Shown here one piece after another: positions 1-8,796 of a DNA stretch of 64,000 nucleotides. The notes under the pieces are model-generated. The model was not told where the DNA came from, did no database searches, and worked only from the letters and a program-made list of their open reading frames with translations. The DNA is taken from NCBI RefSeq assembly GCF_004804315.1, contig NZ_SRXX01000007.1:146270-210269 (forward strand), in the 5' to 3' direction. The stretch is from Flagellimonas onchidii. GTDB lineage: Bacteria; Bacteroidota; Bacteroidia; Flavobacteriales; Flavobacteriaceae. Position 1 is the first letter of the stretch. Each line of letters starts with the position of its first letter. Position numbers and translations under genes: made by a program.

Positions 1-369
1 GGTCTCATCAATTTGAGAGTACGTTCCATCACCTCGATTGGCAAAAAGAATGTAACTTATTTTCACAGTCCCGTCATGACCTGAGACTCCCCATTCATAA
101 GGATTTGGCCTAAACACTTTCAAAGTATTTCCCTGACCATCGGTAGCTTTAAACCCATATACATTTTTGGCAAATTCATGTAGCGCGTACCTGCCCGGGG
201 ATGTTCTGCTCATTCGAAATGATATAGTGTCCATGTCCAAATCAGGAAAAGTAGCTTCGATGACAGCTTCATGGTGAACGGCATTTTCAAATGAGATTTT
301 ATAGGTGTTTGTTTGACCAAATAAGACCCAAGTGAACATCAGTGTTAAAAAAGTAAATGGGGTTTTCAT
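1..369 (-). CDS. M61-type (glycyl aminopeptidase) family protein, N-terminal part
   Basis: This is the first 123 codons of a gene that runs off the left edge. It opens with a Sec signal peptide (MKTPFTFLTLMFTWVLFGQ). The mature part contains YKISFENAVHHEAVIEATF and FRMSRTSPGRYALHEFAKN, which resemble the N-terminal beta domain of M61 family aminopeptidases, whose active HEXXH and PDZ domains would lie beyond the window. If so, it is a secreted or periplasmic peptidase. It is divergent from bioF with about 60 bp between the two starts. Family assignment rests on the N-terminal domain only. Confidence 0.7.
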   Translation of the reverse strand, partial: MKTPFTFLTLMFTWVLFGQTNTYKISFENAVHHEAVIEATFPDLDMDTISFRMSRTSPGRYALHEFAKNVYGFKATDGQGNTLKVFRPNPYEWGVSGHDGTVKISYILFANRGDGTYSQIDET

Positions 370-419
370 CTTTCAATGGTTTATTAAGAACGAATATAAT
401 GTTTAAGGATAGTAAATAC

Positions 420-427
420 TAAATTTG
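420..427 (+). promoter_or_regulatory. -7 box upstream of bioF
   Basis: TAAATTTG matches the Bacteroidetes housekeeping -7 consensus TAnnTTTG. It ends only four bases before the ATG at 432, so the bioF transcript would be leaderless or nearly so if this box is used. No clear -33 TTG is seen at the expected distance. Confidence 0.45.
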
Positions 428-431
428 CTAC

Positions 432-1583
432 ATGGCGAAACTTCCGAAGAAGCTCGAGCAAAAATTGGAAAAAAGAAGGTCAAACGATGCTTTGAGGGTG
501 TTGACCGATTTCCGTGACCTCATAGATTTTTCTTCCAATGATTATTTGGGGTTAGCTAAAAATCATGATTTGGCTAATGCTACCGCAGAGCTTTTGAGGC
601 AGAAAAAAGTAAATTCCAATGGGTCATCGGGTTCTAGGTTGCTCACTGGTAACCATATTTTGTATAAGGAATTGGAAGTTTTTTTAAAGGACTACCACAA
701 TTCGGAAGCTGCTCTTGTCTTCAACTCAGGCTATGATGCCAACGTTGGCTTTTTTTCCAGCGTGCCCCAGCGTGGCGATATTGTTTTTTATGATGAATTG
801 ATTCATGCCAGCATTCGTGACGGAATTCAAATGAGTAATGCCAAAAGCTATAAGTTCGTTCACAACGATTTAAATGATTTGTCCGAGGTCATTAATCGGA
901 GCCGAAAAGACCTTGTTGATGGCTCAGAAATCTATGTCATCACAGAATCCGTTTTTTCTATGGATGGGGATACTCCCAATTTGGAAGCATTGGCCAACCT
1001 TTGTGCCGAAAACGACTGTCATCTGATTGTTGATGAAGCGCACGCTACCGGAATTTTTGGTGATAAGAGAGATTTAATTTGCGAATTGGAAATTGAAAAC
1101 AAAGTGTTTGCCCGAATCATCACTTTTGGCAAGGCCCTTGGTAATCATGGAGCAGCTGTTTTATGTAGCAATGCATTGAAAACGTATCTTGTCAATTTTG
1201 CACGAAGCTTGATTTACACCACAGCACTTTCTCCTCATTCGGTTGCCTCCATTTTAACCGCATACGGCTATTTGAAAAAGCATGGAGAAAAAGAACGAGC
1301 TAAGCTTTTGGCAAATAAGGATTTTTTTGAAAAGCAAATTCGGCTGTTGCAACTTGAAGGAAGTTTTGTGAAAAGTGAGGCTGCAATACATTGCCTCATT
1401 GTCCCAGGGAATAAAAAGGTAAAACAACTATCGGAACTTTTGAAAATGGAAGGCTTTAATGTAAAGCCCATACTTTCCCCAACAGTAAAAGAGGGTGAGG
1501 AACGACTTCGATTTTGTTTACATTCGTACAATACTAAAGAGGAAATAGCGCGAGCTCTTCAAATTGTTAAATCGCACATATGA
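432..1583 (+). CDS. bioF: 8-amino-7-oxononanoate synthase (BioF)
   Basis: This is a PLP-dependent alpha-oxoamine synthase that condenses pimeloyl-ACP or pimeloyl-CoA with L-alanine in biotin synthesis. At 383 residues it has the family length. Visible signatures are SSNDYLGLA near residue 34, the glycine/serine run SNGSSGSRLLTGNH, the DEAHATGIFG aspartate strand, and the PLP lysine K234 in ITFGKALGNHGAA. The stop overlaps the next start by 4 bp, and bioD follows one gene later, so this is the head of a biotin operon. 2-Amino-3-ketobutyrate CoA ligase belongs to the same fold, but the neighbours favour BioF. Confidence 0.92.
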   Translation: MAKLPKKLEQKLEKRRSNDALRVLTDFRDLIDFSSNDYLGLAKNHDLANATAELLRQKKVNSNGSSGSRLLTGNHILYKELEVFLKDYHNSEAALVFNSGYDANVGFFSSVPQRGDIVFYDELIHASIRDGIQMSNAKSYKFVHNDLNDLSEVINRSRKDLVDGSEIYVITESVFSMDGDTPNLEALANLCAENDCHLIVDEAHATGIFGDKRDLICELEIENKVFARIITFGKALGNHGAAVLCSNALKTYLVNFARSLIYTTALSPHSVASILTAYGYLKKHGEKERAKLLANKDFFEKQIRLLQLEGSFVKSEAAIHCLIVPGNKKVKQLSELLKMEGFNVKPILSPTVKEGEERLRFCLHSYNTKEEIARALQIVKSHI

Positions 1584-1963
1584 GTAAGGATCTTATAACA
1601 TTGGGAAGCTTTGAATTCTTGGCCGACGTTCAAATCATTAAAGGGAGGTTGGAGGCCGAGGGGATTGAAGTGGTTTTAAAAGATGCTAATACGGTAGGTG
1701 TTGAGCCTTTTGCGAGCAACGCATTGGGTGGGATCAAGTTACAGGTGTTCAAATCAGATAAAGAAAGAGCCCAAACTATTTTTAACGAAGTCCGTAATTA
1801 TGCTGTGGATGAAAATGGAGTTCTAATCAAATGTCCTAATTGTGGTCAAAGCAAATCTGAAGTACACTTTTTGAGAAACACCATTTTTTATAAACTCTTT
1901 CCCTTTTTTGAACCTAGAAAGTACCGATGTACAAATTGTAATTTTATTACAAAACCCCAATAA
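1580..1963 (+). CDS. DUF2007-like protein with C-terminal zinc ribbon
   Basis: This 127-residue cytosolic protein has two parts. Residues 5-70 resemble the DUF2007 putative signal-transducing domain (GSFEFLADVQIIKGRLEAEG start, a small alpha/beta fold). Residues 85-120 form a zinc ribbon with C85/C88 (CPNC) and C117/C120 (CTNC). It is translationally coupled on both sides, overlapping bioF by 4 bp and touching bioD by 1 bp. That places it inside the biotin operon, but no biotin function is known to me. The role is unknown; the domain call is by resemblance. Confidence 0.75.
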   Translation: MSKDLITLGSFEFLADVQIIKGRLEAEGIEVVLKDANTVGVEPFASNALGGIKLQVFKSDKERAQTIFNEVRNYAVDENGVLIKCPNCGQSKSEVHFLRNTIFYKLFPFFEPRKYRCTNCNFITKPQ

Positions 1964-2577
1964 TGAGAGTTTTTATTACCGGAATTTCCACAGAAGTGGG
2001 TAAAACAATAGCTTCAGCAATAGTTGTCGAAGCACTTGAGACGGATTACTGGAAACCTGTACAAGCAGGGGATTTGGAGCATTCGGATAGTCATAAGGTG
2101 GCAGAACTTATTTCTAATACGAAAACAATAATCCATCCAAATAGCTATGCGCTCAATACGCCCATAAGCCCACATGCTGCTGCGGAAATTGACGGAATTA
2201 CGATCGATTTGGATAAAATTACACCTCCACAAACCGAAAATCACCTCGTTGTCGAGGGGGCTGGTGGATTATTGGTTCCGCTAAACGATACGGACACCAT
2301 TTTGGATTTGATTAAGCCCGGCGATAAGGTAATCGTGGTTTCGCGGCATTATCTGGGCAGCATCAACCATTCTTTGTTGACCATAGAAAAACTTAAAAAA
2401 AGAAACCTTCATGTAGGGATTATTTTTAGCGGTGATGAACATCCAACAACCGAAAGCATCATTTTAAAAAAAACCGGAGCAATCCTTCTGGGTAGAATAA
2501 ATGAAGAAAGAAATTTTGACAAAACGGTTGTTAAAAAATATGCTGCACAGTTCAAATCTGCACTGGAATCATTCTAA
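1963..2577 (+). CDS. bioD: ATP-dependent dethiobiotin synthetase (BioD)
   Basis: BioD closes the ureido ring of 7,8-diaminononanoate with CO2 and ATP to give dethiobiotin. The 204-residue protein shows the family P-loop near the N-terminus (GISTEVGKTIAS), the second motif KPVQAGD around residue 35, and VVEGAGGLLVPL around residue 96, all typical of BioD. The start abuts the preceding DUF2007 gene (shared A of TAATG). Its last 9 bp overlap the convergent glycosyltransferase gene. The protein is slightly shorter than the E. coli enzyme. Confidence 0.92.
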   Translation: MRVFITGISTEVGKTIASAIVVEALETDYWKPVQAGDLEHSDSHKVAELISNTKTIIHPNSYALNTPISPHAAAEIDGITIDLDKITPPQTENHLVVEGAGGLLVPLNDTDTILDLIKPGDKVIVVSRHYLGSINHSLLTIEKLKKRNLHVGIIFSGDEHPTTESIILKKTGAILLGRINEERNFDKTVVKKYAAQFKSALESF

Positions 2578-4053
2578 CCGTTGATAAATCAAACCTCTAT
2601 CAATGGTCTTGATTAGAATATAATGATTAGCCAAATAGGAATCAATGTAGGAGTTGAGATTCGTAAGCTTCCTGTCGAAAATCTTTTTTCCTTTGCGGGC
2701 CACCACAGTTTGCGGCTGAATCACTTCTAAAATATATTGCAACTCTTCCAATGCTGTTTTTCTAGGGTTTTTCATATAAGGGAAAAGCTCTTCTCTTGTA
2801 ATGTTACTGGGGTGGGTTGCCGCTATTGTAGGGGGATGTTCACCCAATACCCAATATCCAATATGGTATTCGGTAAAAAAGATGTTTTGAGTATCAATGT
2901 CATTTTTAATAATATAATTGGGGACATCAATACCTTCACCATTAAAAAAGGAACCTTTTTCTACTTTATTGGAAATGATGTTGGCGTATTCCAAATAGGC
3001 TTCCATGGGAAGTAGAACCAAAATCACTACAAGAATGGTTCTGTATTTTTTTTGAATAGGAGGGAGTTTGCTTACTGCAATTCCAACCAAAATAAGAATA
3101 AAAGGATATAACTGAATTAAATAATGTCCGTTCACTTTACCGGCTTGAACAAAGGATAACATTACACCCGCAAATACCATTATCAAAACTTGGACGGGAA
3201 CTGAACTGTAATTGATCAACTGCTTTTTAAAGGTGATATAAAAGAAGGCAAGTGATACCAGTAAAAAGGGTAAAGTCTTTAAAGGAGAATGGTATTTTGA
3301 CGTTGAATACGCCAATGGAGCTTCAAAAATGGATTGCCACCAAACCGAGATTTCTCCTTGCAAGTAATACGGTAAAGCTGTCAACAGAATTTGAAAGATA
3401 AATGCGATACCCATAACCGCAAGGCGCGGGAAATTGTGCCAGAACTGTCTTTTTATGATGGCTCCCCAAAGCAAATAGATGGCCAAGGCCAAAAGAGGGT
3501 AGGCCATATTTAGTTTGGACATTACTGAGAGCCCGAAAAGCATTCCAATAACAAAATACCATCGCTTACTTTCTTTAGAAAGTAAAAAATAAACCGCAGC
3601 AGCAAAGAAAAGTGTGCAGATATGTTCGGACATTACTCCTTGCAGACTTCCGAATAAGCTTAAAAAGAAGACGCATAAAACCGCACTCCAAAAAGCAATC
3701 TTTTTAGTGGCGGCCCACCTGCCGATTCCATAGGTAAACAAAGCGGTCAATGCCACCAATACAGTTCCAAAAAATCTAATGGCGATAAAACTCTTGCCAA
3801 AAACTTTGATAATCACAGCGAAAAACAAAAAAGTAATAGGGGGCTTTAAATCCCAAAGTTGAGTATAGGGCAGATACCCATCTACCCAGGACTGGGCCAT
3901 GATAATAAAAGTGCTTTCATCCCTATCCACATAATCCCTGAAAAAAAATGGAAATCGCACAAAAAAAGCAATCAGGAACAGGATTAGGAAAACGGTTTTC
4001 CAGTTTAAGGCTTGGTAATTTATGTTGAAAAAAGAAGCTGCTTTTTTAGACAC
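2569..4053 (-). CDS. GT39-type polytopic membrane glycosyltransferase
   Basis: This is a 494-residue integral membrane protein with about ten hydrophobic segments. After the first membrane segment it carries RDYVDRDESTF and the loop DGYLPYTQLWDLKPP, the arrangement seen in ArnT/PMT (GT39) family transferases, where the acidic pair after TM1 is catalytic. It should therefore move a sugar from a polyprenyl-phosphate donor onto a lipid or protein outside the cytoplasm. Acceptor and donor cannot be read from sequence. It sits on the opposite strand between bioD and bioA, and its 5' end overlaps the upstream region of bioA. Confidence 0.75.
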   Translation of the reverse strand: MSKKAASFFNINYQALNWKTVFLILFLIAFFVRFPFFFRDYVDRDESTFIIMAQSWVDGYLPYTQLWDLKPPITFLFFAVIIKVFGKSFIAIRFFGTVLVALTALFTYGIGRWAATKKIAFWSAVLCVFFLSLFGSLQGVMSEHICTLFFAAAVYFLLSKESKRWYFVIGMLFGLSVMSKLNMAYPLLALAIYLLWGAIIKRQFWHNFPRLAVMGIAFIFQILLTALPYYLQGEISVWWQSIFEAPLAYSTSKYHSPLKTLPFLLVSLAFFYITFKKQLINYSSVPVQVLIMVFAGVMLSFVQAGKVNGHYLIQLYPFILILVGIAVSKLPPIQKKYRTILVVILVLLPMEAYLEYANIISNKVEKGSFFNGEGIDVPNYIIKNDIDTQNIFFTEYHIGYWVLGEHPPTIAATHPSNITREELFPYMKNPRKTALEELQYILEVIQPQTVVARKGKKIFDRKLTNLNSYIDSYLANHYILIKTIDRGLIYQRLE

Positions 4054-4132
4054 GGCAGGGAATAGGTTTTATTCGTTTTATTACCATCTTTGCAAGATAG
4101 ATAAATTGAAGCGTTTCACTAATCCTGTTATA

Positions 4133-5401
4133 GTGGAAAAATTATCAGAACGAGATAAAAAACATCTTTGGCATCCTCTAACGCAGCACAAAACGGCGGC
4201 GTTGCCTAAAGGAATTGTGAAAGCCAAAGGCGCATTACTTTGGGATGAGGATGGTAATACCTATATCGATGGAATCTCATCTTGGTATACTGCCATGTAC
4301 GGGCATTGCAATGAACATATAGTTTCTGCTATGTCGGAGCAGATGAAGCAATTGGATTTTGTAATGTTCAGTGGATTCACCCATGAGCCTGCTGTTCGGG
4401 TTTCAGAGGAATTGATGAAAATTTTACCCAGCAACCAGGCTAAGATTTTTTTCAACGATAACGGTTCAACGGCAGTTGAAGCGGCTATAAAAATGACACT
4501 TCAATATCACTATAACAATGGTGATAAGAGAGATACCATCATAGCCTTTGAAGAAGGATTTCATGGTGATACATTCGGTGCAATGAGCGCTTCAGGGCTT
4601 TCGGTCTATAATGGGCCTTTTGAAGATTTTTTGATGAAAGTGGAGCGCATCCCGACGCCAAACAAACAGAATACTGAACAGGTACTTGACCAGTTGGGTG
4701 CAATCTTGGCAAATAACAAATGCGCTGCGTTTATTTTTGAACCTTTGGTTCAGGGAGCAGCGGGAATGAAGTTTCATTCGGCCTCTGGATTGGATACCTT
4801 AATTCAAAAGTGCCAAGGAGCTGGCACACTCTGTATTGCAGACGAAATCATGACTGGGTTTGGTAAAACGGGCAGAAACTTTGCTTCTGACTATCTAGAG
4901 AATAAGCCTGACATCATCTGTTTGAGCAAAGCACTAACGGCAGGAATGTTTCCTCTGAGCATTACCAGTTGCTCACAGAAAGTTTTTGATGCATTTTACA
5001 GCGAAGAAATGGCCAAAGGTTTTTTTCATGCACACACATTTAGTGCTCACCCTTTAGGGTGTACGGCAGTACTGGCTGGCCTTGAGCTGTTGTCTTCGGA
5101 TAAAATCGTGAAACGCAGAGCTTATATTGCTAGAAAGCATGAAGAATTTGTTCTGAAAATTAAGGACAATCCTAAAGTAAAGGATGCACGATGTATGGGG
5201 GTTGTGCTTGCTATTGATGTAGAAACCGAAATGGACCGCTATGGCAAATTACGGGATCGCCTCTATAAACATTTTATGGACAAAGGAGTCAACCTTCGTC
5301 CTCTGGGCAATACAATTTACACTATTCCTCCCTATGTGATTGAAGATTCACAGTTGCAGCAAATTTATGATTCCATTGAAGGAGCAATTGAAATTGCTTA
5401 G
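4133..5401 (+). CDS. bioA: Adenosylmethionine-8-amino-7-oxononanoate aminotransferase (BioA)
   Basis: BioA transfers an amino group from S-adenosylmethionine to the BioF product (PLP, class III aminotransferase). Motifs include KHLWHPLTQHK at the N-terminus, GISSWYTAMYGH, and the PLP lysine K266 in CLSKALTAG. I place the start at the GTG at 4133 rather than the far upstream ATG at 4022. A promoter-like ATCTTTGC lies near 4085-4092, and family members begin close to LSERDKKHLWHP. A TTG at 4106 is the alternative. The stop is directly followed by the ATG of the ketoacyl synthase, so the two are coupled. Confidence 0.9.
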   Translation: MEKLSERDKKHLWHPLTQHKTAALPKGIVKAKGALLWDEDGNTYIDGISSWYTAMYGHCNEHIVSAMSEQMKQLDFVMFSGFTHEPAVRVSEELMKILPSNQAKIFFNDNGSTAVEAAIKMTLQYHYNNGDKRDTIIAFEEGFHGDTFGAMSASGLSVYNGPFEDFLMKVERIPTPNKQNTEQVLDQLGAILANNKCAAFIFEPLVQGAAGMKFHSASGLDTLIQKCQGAGTLCIADEIMTGFGKTGRNFASDYLENKPDIICLSKALTAGMFPLSITSCSQKVFDAFYSEEMAKGFFHAHTFSAHPLGCTAVLAGLELLSSDKIVKRRAYIARKHEEFVLKIKDNPKVKDARCMGVVLAIDVETEMDRYGKLRDRLYKHFMDKGVNLRPLGNTIYTIPPYVIEDSQLQQIYDSIEGAIEIA

Positions 5402-6595
5402 ATGAAAATGATTAAAGAACCCATTTCCATAACGGCCTTATCCACTATTTCAGCTTTGGGAAGTACTCCTGATGAAGTTTGGAACTCCTATTTGAATGAC
5501 GACCATTGCTTTTCGGAAGTTGATTTAGGCCATCAAAAAGTATGGGGCGCCCAATTAGCAAGAGAGATGAAGTTAGCTTTGACAAAACTTCGAAAATCCG
5601 ATTCCAAGTACAAAGATTTAGATGAATCCGTACTCTATGCCATTTACACGGCAAGAAAAGCTGCTGAAAGCGCTGGTTGGGATGGTTCTGATAATTTTGG
5701 GATAAATATTGGTTCATCAAGAGGCGCAACATCGCTTTTTGAAAAGTATCACAAAGAATATTTAGCCAGTGGGAAGTCATCGACTTTATCTTCTCCAACA
5801 ACCACTTTGGGTAATATTTCCTCATGGGTAGCACATGATCTTAAAACTAAGGGACCCGAAATTTCACATTCTATTACTTGCTCCACAGCCTTACATGCTT
5901 TATTAAATGGTGTAGCTTGGATTCAAAGTGGAATGGCTGATAAATTTATGGTCGGAGGTAGTGAGGCTCCATTGACCCCGTTTACCATTGCACAAATGCA
6001 AGCTTTAAAGATTTATTCCAGAATGTCGGTTAAAGAAGCAGCCAGAGGCAATGACAAGGGAAATCTTCCCTGTAGAGCTTTGGATTTTGATAAGAAACAA
6101 AACACCATGATTCTTGGCGAAGGAGCAGCAATGGCCTGTTTGGAAAAAGGATTGAAGCCGAATGCTTTGGCATTGATTGAAGGGATTGGATATGCCACTG
6201 AACCTTTGGAACATAATATTTCCATTTCTGCCGATGCGCATTGTTTTCAAGACTCCATGAAGATGGCGTTAGGCAATATGGATACGAAACAAGTGGATAT
6301 TGTGGTCATGCACTCTCCTGGAACAATCAAAGGGGATATGTCAGAAATCAAAGCCATTGAAAAAGTTTTTTGTAACAAAACACCATTTTTAACAACCAAT
6401 AAATGGAAAGTAGGTCACACCTTTGGTGCTTCGGGACTTTTGAGCGTTGAAATGGCTATACTTATGTTACAGCACCAAACCTATATTGAGACTCCTTTTT
6501 ACAATCAGGAAAAGCGGAACAGGCCTATTAAAAAAGTGCTTGTAAATGCTGTAGGTTTTGGAGGTAATGCAGTCTCAATTTTACTTTCCAAATAA
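5402..6595 (+). CDS. Beta-ketoacyl synthase-like (KAS I/II fold) protein in the biotin cluster
   Basis: This 397-residue condensing enzyme retains the full Cys-His-His set: C160 in SITCSTALHALLNG, H304 in VVMHSPGTIKGD (in place of the usual HGTGT context) and H339 in KVGHTFGASGLL. It should catalyse decarboxylative Claisen condensation of acyl-ACPs. The start codon follows the bioA stop with no gap, so it is co-translated with a biotin enzyme. The divergence around the first histidine suggests a specialised rather than housekeeping FabF. Involvement in building the pimeloyl chain is an inference from context. Confidence 0.8.
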   Translation: MKMIKEPISITALSTISALGSTPDEVWNSYLNDDHCFSEVDLGHQKVWGAQLAREMKLALTKLRKSDSKYKDLDESVLYAIYTARKAAESAGWDGSDNFGINIGSSRGATSLFEKYHKEYLASGKSSTLSSPTTTLGNISSWVAHDLKTKGPEISHSITCSTALHALLNGVAWIQSGMADKFMVGGSEAPLTPFTIAQMQALKIYSRMSVKEAARGNDKGNLPCRALDFDKKQNTMILGEGAAMACLEKGLKPNALALIEGIGYATEPLEHNISISADAHCFQDSMKMALGNMDTKQVDIVVMHSPGTIKGDMSEIKAIEKVFCNKTPFLTTNKWKVGHTFGASGLLSVEMAILMLQHQTYIETPFYNQEKRNRPIKKVLVNAVGFGGNAVSILLSK

Positions 6596-6658
6596 GGTGA
6601 TTTTATTTCATAAAGCCTTATCTTTTTCATCAATAACAATAATCTAAAACTGTTGACT

Positions 6659-7237
6659 ATGGAAGAATGGTTTACTGCCCTGCCTCTGTTTGAAAAAATC
6701 TATTGGATTACTGCTGGTATTGGTTCCATTATACTGTTGATTTTGGTGGTTTTGACATTTGTTGGAGGAGACGTTGAGGATTTAAGCGGTGACATTGATG
6801 CAGATATTGATGGAGACAGTGGAATAGGATTTCAGTTCCTTTCTTTCAAAAACCTTATGGGCTTTTTTACCATTTTCGGATGGTCAGGAATTTCCTGTAT
6901 CGAAAATGGATATTCTACTGGTGCAACTATCATTATTTCAGTGATTTGTGGGTTGTTGATGATGTCGGCCATGGCCACTTTATTTTATTATTTGAGCAAA
7001 ATGCAGAGTAGTGGAACCTTAAAACTAAAAAATGCCCTAAATCAAATCGGGGAAGTGTATCTCACCATAGGTGCTAACAGGTCAGGTATTGGAAAAGTAA
7101 GTATCAATGTGCAAGGTACCCTAAGGGAACTTGAGGCACTTACAGATGAAGATATTGACCTTAAGCAAGGAAATGTAGTGAAGGTCCATGAAGTTACCGA
7201 TAATGGAATATTGATTGTTAAACTCCTAAATAAATAA
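6659..7237 (+). CDS. NfeD-like membrane protein
   Basis: This is a 192-residue membrane protein. It has an N-terminal hydrophobic segment (about residues 14-36), an acidic loop rich in Asp and Gly, a transmembrane hairpin (about 60-112), and a C-terminal soluble domain of beta character (about 125-192) consistent with the NfeD OB-fold. It lies 4 bp upstream of a flotillin gene, the pairing known from Bacillus yuaF-yuaG (NfeD2-FloT). An in-frame TTG at 6653 is possible, but ATG at 6659 is preferred. NfeD proteins are thought to act with flotillins at membrane microdomains. Confidence 0.8.
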   Translation: MEEWFTALPLFEKIYWITAGIGSIILLILVVLTFVGGDVEDLSGDIDADIDGDSGIGFQFLSFKNLMGFFTIFGWSGISCIENGYSTGATIIISVICGLLMMSAMATLFYYLSKMQSSGTLKLKNALNQIGEVYLTIGANRSGIGKVSINVQGTLRELEALTDEDIDLKQGNVVKVHEVTDNGILIVKLLNK

Positions 7238-7241
7238 CCAT

Positions 7242-8675
7242 ATGCTATTAATTCCCTTACAATTGGGCGGAGGAGCTTCGCTCTTGACCATTGGCTTTGC
7301 CATACTGTTCTTTTTCATCATTGTCATTTCTTTTATACGCAGGTATAAAAGATGTCCATCTGACCGAATCTTGGTGGTCTACGGAAAAGTAGGCTCCGGT
7401 AATTCCGCCAAATGTATTCATGGTGGTGCCGCTTTTATCTGGCCTGTGATTCAGGATTATGAATTTTTGGATTTGACCCCCATTTCCATAGAAGTGGATT
7501 TAACCAATGCATTGAGTAGACAGAATATCCGGGTCAATGTGCCTTCAAGATTCACCATTGGTATTTCAACAGAACCTGGGGTTATGCAAAATGCCGCCGA
7601 ACGTCTTTTGGGGTTGGGAATGCAAGAAGTTCAAGACTTGGCAAAGGAGATTATTTTCGGACAGCTTCGTTTGGTAGTGGCCTCCATGGATATTGAGGAA
7701 ATTAACTCTGATAGAGATAAGTTTTTGTCTAACATTTCACAAAGTGTGGAATCAGAGTTGAAGAAAGTCGGATTGAAACTGATTAACGTAAACATTACGG
7801 ATATTGTTGATGAATCTGGTTATATCGAAGCTTTAGGTAAAGAGGCTGCCGCGCATGCCATAAATGCTGCTCGTAAATCTGTTGCAGAAAAAAATAGGGA
7901 CGGTTCTATTGGTGAGGCCAATGCCTTGCAAGATGAACGTACTCAGGTAGCAGCTGCCAACGCAAAAGCGGTTGAGGGTGAAAACGTGGCGAAAATTGAT
8001 ATAGCAAATTCAGATTCTTTAAGAAGGCAAAGAGAAGCAGAGGCGGAACGTACGGCGATTGCTGCAGAAAAAGTACAGGCGGCTAAAGCACTTGAAGAAT
8101 CCTATGCGGCAGAAAAGGATGCTGAGATGGCAAGGGCAGAAAGGGAGAGAAGCTCCCAAGTTGCAGATATTGTAGTGCCAGCTGAGATTGATAAACAAAA
8201 GGTTGAAATTGACGCAGAAGCTGAAGCGGAAATGATCCGTAGAAAAGCAAAAGGTGAGGCAGATGCTATCTTATTTAAAGCCGAAGCCGAAGCGAAAGGT
8301 ATTTTTGAAGTATTGACCAAACAAGCAGAAGGTCTTGACCAGATTGTTAAAGCGGCAGGTAACAACCCTAAAGATGCAGTTTTGTTATTGATTGCGGATA
8401 AACTCCCAGAATTGGTAGAAAAGCAGGCCGAAGCTATCAAGAATATTAAAATCGATAAAGTCACCGTTTGGGATTCTGGTGCAAAAACCGAAGATGGTAA
8501 AAACTCCACTGCCAATTTTATCTCAGGAATGTATAAATCCGTACCGCCTTTGCAAGAGATGTTCAATATGGCAGGAATGCAGTTGCCAGAATATCTCAAA
8601 GGAAAGGATGTGAATGCTCTAGTCAACGAAAATGATATTGCAATGGATTCAAAAGAAGCCTCAAAAGAGGAATAA
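7242..8675 (+). CDS. Flotillin/SPFH-domain protein (FloT/YqiK type)
   Basis: This is a 477-residue membrane scaffold. One transmembrane segment lies at about residues 10-33 (ILFFFIIVISFIRRY). The SPFH domain follows (CPSDRILVVYGKVGSG through about 230, including VNITDIVDESGYIEALG), then a long Ala/Glu-rich coiled coil (about 230-345) with the repeated EA pattern typical of flotillins. The C-terminal tail is acidic. It is partnered with the NfeD gene just upstream. The operon ends at a long hairpin at 8691, separating it from bioB. The alanine-rich repeat creates a long antisense reading frame, which I judge spurious. Confidence 0.88.
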   Translation: MLLIPLQLGGGASLLTIGFAILFFFIIVISFIRRYKRCPSDRILVVYGKVGSGNSAKCIHGGAAFIWPVIQDYEFLDLTPISIEVDLTNALSRQNIRVNVPSRFTIGISTEPGVMQNAAERLLGLGMQEVQDLAKEIIFGQLRLVVASMDIEEINSDRDKFLSNISQSVESELKKVGLKLINVNITDIVDESGYIEALGKEAAAHAINAARKSVAEKNRDGSIGEANALQDERTQVAAANAKAVEGENVAKIDIANSDSLRRQREAEAERTAIAAEKVQAAKALEESYAAEKDAEMARAERERSSQVADIVVPAEIDKQKVEIDAEAEAEMIRRKAKGEADAILFKAEAEAKGIFEVLTKQAEGLDQIVKAAGNNPKDAVLLLIADKLPELVEKQAEAIKNIKIDKVTVWDSGAKTEDGKNSTANFISGMYKSVPPLQEMFNMAGMQLPEYLKGKDVNALVNENDIAMDSKEASKEE

Positions 8676-8690
8676 TCATTTGATTTTTTG

Positions 8691-8732
8691 AAGAATGAGG
8701 GCATGATATTTGTCATGGCCCTATTCTTTTTA
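8691..8732 (+). terminator. Rho-independent terminator of the NfeD-flotillin operon
   Basis: AAGAATGAGGGC (from 8691) pairs with GCCCTATTCTT (to about 8728), with a one-base bulge. The pairing extends inward through ATGA/TCAT and is followed by a T-tract. This isolates flotillin transcription from bioB. Confidence 0.75.
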
Positions 8733-8743
8733 ACCCTATATAA

Positions 8744-8776
8744 TTGTAGTGTTTTAGGAATAAGGCCTATTTTTGA
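8744..8776 (+). promoter_or_regulatory. Promoter of bioB
   Basis: TTG (8744-8746), 22 bases, then TATTTTTG (8769-8776) matches the Bacteroidetes TTG-N(17-23)-TAnnTTTG promoter. Because the -7 box covers an in-frame TTG at 8773, that codon cannot be the start. The first ATG downstream, at 8797, fits. Confidence 0.7.
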
Positions 8777-8796
8777 CCTTGATTTATATTCAACCC

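Noticed and set aside
4022..4132. ATG at 4022 as the bioA start
   Set aside because: It would add 37 residues without family support and precedes the promoter-like ATCTTTGC near 4085.
8773..8796. Upstream TTG start for bioB
   Set aside because: The TTG lies inside the TATTTTTG -7 box, and the ATG at 8797 fits family length.
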